64,000 bases of DNA from NCBI RefSeq assembly GCF_018403685.1, contig NZ_BOVK01000031.1, positions 1-64,000 of the forward strand, read 5' to 3'. The DNA is from Xylanibacillus composti. GTDB lineage: Bacteria > Bacillota > Bacilli > Paenibacillales > K13. Below, piece by piece: positions 58,673 to 64,000 of this stretch (positions within the stretch are counted from its first letter, which is position 1; every line of letters begins with the position of its first letter). The position numbers and the translations under genes were made by a program. Below the pieces are notes generated by a model. It saw only the letters and a list, made by a program, of their open reading frames with translations. It ran no database searches and was not told the origin of the DNA.

Positions 58673-59451
58673 GGCGCGTCATTTTCCAACCGAAAAAACA
58701 GCTCTGTCTTCGTACCGGCCTTTACGAATCCGCACTTGGCATACATTATTTTTGCTGTATCTGTACTGTTGGTCACCAAGTAAGCTTGTTTGACATGCTG
58801 ATCCGCTGCGTGTTTAAGAAGATGGCGAATAACTGTACTGCCAAAGCCTTGGCGCTGATGATTCTCGAGGATGTCGAAATCTTCAATCTTGGCAATATCC
58901 CGCAGTATCATAAGCTCGCACTTGCCTACTGCCAGTTTGCCATGGTAGCAAACATATAATTGCAAGGGGAGCAGCGAATCTTGATACACCTTGGACTTGC
59001 GATGAATGCGTCTTACCGCAAATTCCAGCCCCATCGCTTCCTCATTCGCCAGAACATCGACGGCGATTCCGTCGGCCAGCACATTTTCGCGATATGCCGG
59101 TTCGACTCGTCCATCCATATTTCCTTGAATCGTCTGATAGCGATCCGTATGGATGACCATATAATCATAGTGTGTCACATTGGGCTTTATGGGCAACTCA
59201 TCCAGCAAACTATTGTCGAAAGCAAAACTGAACTCTGCCCGCAGAAACTTTTTTCCCTCTGCATGTCGTTGTGCAAGCTCTGCCTTCAGGATCTTTGCAA
59301 GAGGCGCTTGGTTATGCTTGACCAGTATATAATTGTGCGTGTACATATCCGGAATCGTCTCATCCCAAAATCGGATGAAATCTCCTTCATCCTCACTCTG
59401 CGCGAACAGTTTCGTATATGCGATTTCCGCTTCTAGCATGGATGCATTCAT
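58669..59451 (-). CDS. GNAT-domain protein with long N-terminal extension
   Basis: 260 residues from the ATG at 59451 (AGAGGTTGCC upstream). The C-terminal acetyltransferase core has ENHQRQGFGSTVIRHLLKHAADQHVKQAYLVTNSTDTAKIMYAKCGF. The first 160 residues form another fold with YDYMVIHTDRYQTI and a Glu/Asp-rich stretch, like the YitH/YbaL-type tandem acyltransferases. Substrate unknown. Confidence 0.85.
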   Translation of the reverse strand: MNASMLEAEIAYTKLFAQSEDEGDFIRFWDETIPDMYTHNYILVKHNQAPLAKILKAELAQRHAEGKKFLRAEFSFAFDNSLLDELPIKPNVTHYDYMVIHTDRYQTIQGNMDGRVEPAYRENVLADGIAVDVLANEEAMGLEFAVRRIHRKSKVYQDSLLPLQLYVCYHGKLAVGKCELMILRDIAKIEDFDILENHQRQGFGSTVIRHLLKHAADQHVKQAYLVTNSTDTAKIMYAKCGFVKAGTKTELFFRLENDAP

Positions 59452-59638
59452 GGCAACCTCTTCCTATCAAGAATGTGGGGGACACTCCCGCTTGCTCATG
59501 CACACCGTATTACCCGCAACCGGTAATCGTGCATAGTTCCATTCTGTATTTTTGACGAAATATGAGCGGAAAACGTTATCTGTGTAAAGGATCTTCCCCT
59601 CTCCAAGTATCCGCTAACCCGAGCCCGGCATTCCCATG

Positions 59639-60076
59639 TCAACCGTTCCTGGTCAAGGTTGTACTGTACGGCGCAAAACCAACCCGCTGCCAAAATCGAT
59701 GCCCGGCGGGATTCGTCTCCAGCACTTCCACGACGATGGTGTGCCCGGGATCCCATCTTGTCTCAAGCAGCAAGGCTATCCCCGCTTGCCCATAGCCACG
59801 CCCGCGGTGCTTTCGTTCAATGAAATACTGCCGCAGGTACACCTCTTCCTTCCCGCGCTCATTTCTCCGCAATTGATATAGCGCGTAACCCAGTACAGTA
59901 GTGTCCCGAAGGAGGAGATCAATCTGCCAGCCAGATTGGAGCCATCCCTTCATGCGTACAAGGAGCTCCTCGGTAGACATGGGATTCGTACTTCCCTCAT
60001 CCTCGATGAGTTGCCGATTCATACGACTCAGCAGGGGCAAGTCGGACGCGTCTGCTTGTCTCAAGAACAGCTTCAT
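59639..60076 (-). CDS. GNAT-family N-acetyltransferase
   Basis: 145 residues from the ATG at 60076, which overlaps the micro-gene stop (ATGA). CoA loop: QYFIERKHRGRGYGQAGIALL; C-terminal NPAGHRFWQRVGF. Substrate unknown. Confidence 0.88.
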   Translation of the reverse strand: MKLFLRQADASDLPLLSRMNRQLIEDEGSTNPMSTEELLVRMKGWLQSGWQIDLLLRDTTVLGYALYQLRRNERGKEEVYLRQYFIERKHRGRGYGQAGIALLLETRWDPGHTIVVEVLETNPAGHRFWQRVGFAPYSTTLTRNG

Positions 60077-60207
60077 CCATTTCCCCATCCTTCTTCGGAC
60101 ATTTCCTTTGACTCATTGTCATCGTTGTGCCTGTGATGCTGGATGAGCCCGATGGCAATTCCGTCCGGTTCTTGACTGCTCAGTTCTAATAAAACAACTC
60201 TTCCCAT
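60073..60207 (-). CDS. Micro-gene coupled to a GNAT gene, 44 residues
   Basis: 45 codons behind AGGGAGAGGTCAA. It begins MGRVVLLELSSQEPDGIAIG and continues into a His/Asn/Glu-rich hydrophilic part (HHRHNDDNESKEM). Its stop overlaps the GNAT start (ATGA), the usual sign of translational coupling. No family recognised. It follows the lipoprotein gene by 27 bases. Confidence 0.55.
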   Translation of the reverse strand: MGRVVLLELSSQEPDGIAIGLIQHHRHNDDNESKEMSEEGWGNG

Positions 60208-60234
60208 TTGACCTCTCCCTTCTGCCTATATTCC

Positions 60235-60723
60235 TCACTCAGCCTCAAAAAAACGATTGAGCTTCTCCTGGTCTTCCAGCTGTTCCTGAATATAAACGCG
60301 CAGGTCCTCCTCCTTCGAAAAAGACATCCACTCCTCACCACCGTACCATGCAAGCAGGCTGTCTCTTGACACCACATATTCCTCTTCATCCATTCGGAAC
60401 GAAATCCACTCCGCATTCTGAACGAGTGCGAACAGGAATGTCGCGTTATAAATTACGGCTTCTCTTCTCTCCTCTTCGGTCATGTTAGCGGGAAGCTCCT
60501 CGTAAGTAATCTCCATTCCGTAAGGCTCGGCATCGGTAGCAAGCGACAAATGTTTGACATTCTCATGTCTGGGCAGGCGTTGGATGATATTTCCCACTCC
60601 GCTGTTGTCTCCGATGTAGGAATTTTGGTACTGAAATAAGTCCTTGTTAGCGGAATTCTCTGCTATACATCCGGTCAGCATGACGGATAACAGCAGAAGC
60701 ATGACCAGCATTCGCATTTTCAT
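60235..60723 (-). CDS. DUF4825-like lipoprotein
   Basis: 162 residues, ATG behind AAGGAGAGA. Signal with lipobox LTGCIAEN. The mature part (YQNSYIGDNSGVGNIIQRLP, YGMEITYEE) fits DUF4825, a Firmicute domain usually attached to membrane-anchored proteins. Function unknown; exposed on the cell surface. Confidence 0.82.
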   Translation of the reverse strand: MKMRMLVMLLLLSVMLTGCIAENSANKDLFQYQNSYIGDNSGVGNIIQRLPRHENVKHLSLATDAEPYGMEITYEELPANMTEEERREAVIYNATFLFALVQNAEWISFRMDEEEYVVSRDSLLAWYGGEEWMSFSKEEDLRVYIQEQLEDQEKLNRFFEAE

Positions 60724-60724
60724 C

Positions 60725-61336
60725 CTATCTCTCTCCTTCCTCTTGCAAATGTTCAGGCAAACCCACTTGGCACATCTCTATGCTATTGGTGTAAGTCTGT
60801 AATGTCTCGATAATGGCCGGGTGCGGTTCATGGAAGTTGATGCCGTAATCTCTCTCGTCATATTCTGGTCGAATGGGAAATGCCAGCTTCTCTTCCTCAG
60901 TCGAAAACTGGGCATCAATCCCCTCCTTGTTGCCCCTCGCGTCCAATCGGATCCACTTCCCCAGTTCACGTACATACACGGTGTTCAAAGCATGAATGCA
61001 ATACCCGTCCTCTGGTGTGTCGGATAAGGTCAAACGCTGATAAGTAATGCCCGATGGAATTCCCATCCCTCTTAATAATGCGGCAAGCAGATGCGATTTG
61101 GCATAACAGATGCCATGCCCCTTCTCCAGAACCTCCGAAGCTCGGCGTGTTACCTCTTCATTACGAATATCCATGGAATGGCGGATCTCATCCCGCACAT
61201 ACTCGAACGCCGCTTTTATCCTCTCAAGCTCCGTCTCTTGTCTGAAAGACGTAACCAGCTTCTGCAGAGAAGCATGCTGGAAATCGATGTAGGCCGATTG
61301 TTGCAAATAGGCTTGAAGCGGTTGAAGCTGTTTCAT
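60725..61336 (-). CDS. Transglutaminase-like (papain-fold) protein
   Basis: 203 residues. The catalytic triad is visible: Cys in GICYAKSHLLAALLR (about 97), His in YCIHALNTVYV and Asp in WIRLDARGN. The size and order fit cytoplasmic transglutaminase-like peptidases or amidases. The gene is one base from the lipoprotein gene, so the two are probably co-expressed. Confidence 0.9.
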   Translation of the reverse strand: MKQLQPLQAYLQQSAYIDFQHASLQKLVTSFRQETELERIKAAFEYVRDEIRHSMDIRNEEVTRRASEVLEKGHGICYAKSHLLAALLRGMGIPSGITYQRLTLSDTPEDGYCIHALNTVYVRELGKWIRLDARGNKEGIDAQFSTEEEKLAFPIRPEYDERDYGINFHEPHPAIIETLQTYTNSIEMCQVGLPEHLQEEGER

Positions 61337-61650
61337 GAATGTTCACTCCGTAATCAATAGTTGGAATTTTCAGCGAATGGAGACGTGAGTGTATTTTATT
61401 TCCTGAGTCCGTTGATATCCCTACACTTTATCATATGAATGGTCGCAATAGTAGGGTTTGACGGCAATCGATCGATTATTTTCTCATATTTTCCTTGTAC
61501 TTGCGAATCGGTTCCCATCCTTGAAGTACTTGAAGTACTCGCAACATCCTGAAACCGTTCGAAATGGAAGGTCAACAGAAATGTGGGATTCATCCGATAT
61601 TTCTCATTATAAACCAAATAGTGGGTCTGGGAACATGAATTTTTCGCACG
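61337..61650. other. Gene-free stretch
   Basis: No frame here has both a plausible start and coding character. A short direct repeat, TTGAAGTAC twice, lies near 61523-61541. A 7-base inverted repeat (TTTTTCG-CA-CGAAAAA, 61640-61655) overlaps the T tail of the terminator that follows. I see no RNA gene. Confidence 0.4.
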
Positions 61651-61694
61651 AAAAAGGAGCTGTTTCCGAGTCATCCCGTGACTGTCAGCTCCTT
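61651..61694 (-). terminator. Terminator of the MFS exporter gene
   Basis: AAGGAGCTG and CAGCTCCTT (61654-61662 with 61686-61694) pair on either side of an inner stem AGTCA/TGACT, followed by TTTTTCG on the minus strand. It lies about 85 bases past the exporter stop. Confidence 0.8.
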
Positions 61695-61778
61695 CTTATA
61701 TGGAAAGCGAAGTATGGATATTATCAACTCTGGCGGGCTGCACCATGGTGCCGATAGTCGCGGCGAAGGAGCAGGCAC

Positions 61779-63200
61779 TCACTGCTTCAGCTTGCTGGCA
61801 GAGTACCTGCTCGCGCGTTCGTGCTTGAACTTCAGAACGTCTCCGAATTGAAGCAGGATGGTGATGAATGCCAACACGCAGCCTGCCAGGAAGACGAGCT
61901 GGACGTTACCTGCCGCAGCGACCTGTCCGCTTCCCTGCAGCGGGCTTGAATTCGAGGAAGCATACAGCAGGAAGGCCAGTGCTGTGCCGGACACCCTGCC
62001 GAAATTGCGTATCGTCGCCATGATGCTGCCTGCAGCTCCATTCTTGTCCGGCGGCACATCTTGCAGCACTGCCAGCTGGTTGGGGGCCTGGAACAGGCCA
62101 ATACCCAACCCGAACAAGCCAAGGGCAAGCACGATGCTCCCATATCCGGTACCGGGTTCAAGACCGCTTAACAGCCCAAGCCCGGCGGCACAGCAGAGCA
62201 TGCCGACTGCCGCGGGAATACGCCCATTGAGCTTGTCGGTCATCCACCCGCTCACCGGTGCGGCAAGCACAATAGCGACGGCTTGTACGGATATAAGGGC
62301 ACCTGCCGTGTCTTCGGATATTTGCATCACTTGAATGAGATAGAGCGGCAATACTACGGCAGGCAGCATGGTAAGGACAAAGGACAGGTACGAGGCCAAG
62401 TTGGCGAAGATGAATCTGCTTTTTCGAAAGAGGGAAAGCTCGAGCAATGGGTGTGCGGCGCGCGCCTGCCAATAGATAAAGAAAGCCATCATGCCGAGTG
62501 AGCCGCCTAACAACGTCATTGCCCATGCGCTTGCCCATCCTAGCGTGTCCGCCCAGGACAGATAGGAGAGCAATCCTGCCATGGCCACGAAGAATGCAAC
62601 TGCTCCAACGTAGTCAAACGATTGCCCTGCCGGCTTATGCTGCGGGGCTGCAGGGATATGCAGGATGGAGAGCAGAAGCGCCGCAATGCCAAGCGGCAGA
62701 TGCAGAAGGAAAACCGCGCGCCAACTCGACAGGTGAAGCAGCAGCCCGCCAACTGCCGGACCCAGGATCGTTGCTACGGCAATCACGCTGCTGATGCCGC
62801 TCAACGCCCGACCCTTCAAGCCTTGCGGGAAGATCTGTGTCACCAGCGACATCGCGTTCGCCATAATCATCGATGCGCCGATCGCCTGCAGCAGCCGAAA
62901 CAGCAGCAGCTGCCAGAACGAGCCTGCTCCTGCACACAGCAAGGTGCTGACGGTAAACAGCGAAACGCCCAGCATATATATCCGCTTCTTCCCTGCCCTG
63001 TCCGACAATCGGCCGATGCTGGGCAGCAGTCCGGTAATCAGGATCAAATAGCCGAGGACAAGCCATTTCAGCTGAAGCAGCGGAACCTCCCACTCCTTCT
63101 CCAGCCGCGGGAGCGCCATTGTCAGCATGGCGCTATCCATATTCACCATAAAGATGCCTAGTCCGAGCGACGCGAAGGCCAGCCATAACCGTGCGTTCAT
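61779..63200 (-). CDS. DHA2-type MFS drug exporter (14 TM)
   Basis: 473 residues with 14 predicted membrane segments. Antiporter motifs: GRLSDRAGKKRIYMLG (motif A) after TM2 and a motif C-like SSVIAVATILGPAVGGLLLHLSSWRAVF. This is the EmrB/QacA class, which exports drugs by proton antiport. Its ATG follows the FtsX-type gene stop by one base, so it is translated downstream of that permease. Substrate unknown. Confidence 0.93.
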   Translation of the reverse strand: MNARLWLAFASLGLGIFMVNMDSAMLTMALPRLEKEWEVPLLQLKWLVLGYLILITGLLPSIGRLSDRAGKKRIYMLGVSLFTVSTLLCAGAGSFWQLLLFRLLQAIGASMIMANAMSLVTQIFPQGLKGRALSGISSVIAVATILGPAVGGLLLHLSSWRAVFLLHLPLGIAALLLSILHIPAAPQHKPAGQSFDYVGAVAFFVAMAGLLSYLSWADTLGWASAWAMTLLGGSLGMMAFFIYWQARAAHPLLELSLFRKSRFIFANLASYLSFVLTMLPAVVLPLYLIQVMQISEDTAGALISVQAVAIVLAAPVSGWMTDKLNGRIPAAVGMLCCAAGLGLLSGLEPGTGYGSIVLALGLFGLGIGLFQAPNQLAVLQDVPPDKNGAAGSIMATIRNFGRVSGTALAFLLYASSNSSPLQGSGQVAAAGNVQLVFLAGCVLAFITILLQFGDVLKFKHERASRYSASKLKQ

Positions 63201-63201
63201 C

Positions 63202-64000
63202 TTACTGATTCCTTAACAACGCAGCCGGTTTCATGCGCAGTACCTTCGCAGCACTGCTCCAGCCTGCGGCCAGTACGCTGATGCCAACGGCAATACTAGC
63301 CAGGAGGATTGTCGCCGTATCCAGATAAGCAGGCAAAGCAGCACTCTGCTGGCTCGTATGCACCTGGTTCAGGCTGTCTAATTCGTGGGCGATTCCTGCA
63401 AGCGGGATGTCAGGCATAGGCAGCAGCTGGACAGCATGCATACTGCCCCATCCTAGCACCAAGCCTGCCAGCAAGCCGATTCCCCCCAGCAGCGCAGTTT
63501 CCAGCAGAAACAGCTTGTAAATCTCACGCTTCCTCCAGCCCAAAGCCTTCATGATCGCAATTTCCTTCCGCCGTTCTGCCATCATGCCCTGTAAGGCAAA
63601 CCAGGCCAAGAGCACGCCTCCGACTAATCCGACAGCTGCCGCCGCTTTCGCAAATTGCGCAGACACCTTGCCTATTCCGCCCATTACCTGGATCAAGCTG
63701 TCCTCTGTAACAACGTGCGCGTGCGGCAGGAGATACCCGATCTCCCGGGTGATTTCCTCCATTCGGCTGGCATCCGCTACGCGGATATAAAGCTGATTGA
63801 CCTCATCCTGCTCCAGCCCTGCCAGCATTCTGGCATCTGCAAGCGGGATATACACATTGGCGGCAGCCGTCTGGTTCGTATTGCTCTGGCTGACAGTCCC
63901 GACCACTTGGAACGTCTGGTCGCCGACCAGCAATTCCGAGCCCGGCTGCAGATTATAAAACGCTGCATAATGCCGATCCACCACCGCGACACCCCGATCC
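63202..64000 (-). CDS. FtsX-type ABC permease, 3' part, cut by the window edge
   Basis: At least 266 codons with no start in the window. The extracellular MacB-like part ends at NQLYIRVADASRMEEITREIGYLL; membrane segments follow at VGLVGGVLLAWFALQG, with the conserved ERRKEIAIMKALGWRKREIYKLFLLE, then GGIGLLAGLVLGWGS and a last segment before MKPAALLRNQ. It is coupled to the MFS exporter downstream, suggesting one efflux-related operon. Confidence 0.9.
   Translation of the reverse strand, partial: DRGVAVVDRHYAAFYNLQPGSELLVGDQTFQVVGTVSQSNTNQTAAANVYIPLADARMLAGLEQDEVNQLYIRVADASRMEEITREIGYLLPHAHVVTEDSLIQVMGGIGKVSAQFAKAAAAVGLVGGVLLAWFALQGMMAERRKEIAIMKALGWRKREIYKLFLLETALLGGIGLLAGLVLGWGSMHAVQLLPMPDIPLAGIAHELDSLNQVHTSQQSAALPAYLDTATILLASIAVGISVLAAGWSSAAKVLRMKPAALLRNQ

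Noticed and set aside
61396-61674. 92-codon minus-strand frame
   Set aside because: It has no ribosome binding site and no family resemblance, and it runs through the exporter terminator.

Overview
The window looks like chromosomal DNA from a Paenibacillus-type Firmicute. The evidence is strong AAGGAGG-type ribosome binding sites, medium GC content, an LplABC/YesMN sugar-uptake locus, a MacAB-type exporter with its own two-component system, and dispersed intergenic repeats carrying TTCCGTTAG. No rRNA, tRNA, CRISPR array, prophage or transposase was recognised.

The centrepiece is positions 198-14465: a compact five-gene operon on the minus strand that I read as a D-Asn prodrug-type nonribosomal peptide system. 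Its first gene encodes a starter module with the order Cs-A-T-E. The adenylation pocket residues D-L-T-K-I-G-E-V-G-K match the known Asn code almost exactly, so the module should make N-acyl-D-Asn. It is followed by a tandem SagB/nitroreductase-like oxidoreductase, an MGT-type glycosyltransferase, a fusion of an S12 (ClbP/ZmaM-like) membrane peptidase with a cyclic-peptide-type ABC exporter, and a second NRPS with the order C-A-T plus half a condensation domain. Neighbouring genes overlap or nearly touch. Together they suggest that an acyl-D-Asn-X scaffold is assembled, oxidised and glycosylated in the cell, then exported and trimmed at the membrane. With only two modules, the mature product may be a single decorated amino acid. 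The starter NRPS is split by an 8-G run that looks one base too long. This may be decay, phase variation, slippage or a sequencing error.

Region 14831-20898 holds an orphan cobyrinate a,c-diamide synthase, a membrane metallophosphoesterase, a nitroreductase-SDR-ThuA operon and a UPF0173 hydrolase. Region 21230-26707 is a response regulator, histidine kinase and MacA/MacB efflux locus. Two promoters there carry the same TGTTCA-N5-TGTTCA box at the same distance from the -10, which predicts autoregulation and control of the exporter.

Region 26805-48843 is a patchwork of small enzymes: Nudix, VOC, GNAT, DinB, HAD, alpha/beta hydrolases, HisC, a SulP transporter, a Ser/Thr kinase, ThpR and an HD hydrolase. 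It also contains several very small genes (37-62 codons), a pair of unrecognised paralogues (29340 and 35622), and a protein with a degenerate J domain, one membrane segment and a binding-protein-like tail. Region 48932-56191 is an lplA-lplB-lplC-yesM-yesN operon. Region 56455-64000 has more GNAT/VOC genes, two micro-genes that overlap GNAT genes, a lipoprotein, a transglutaminase-like protein, a 14-TM drug exporter and the 3' part of an FtsX-type permease that runs off the window.
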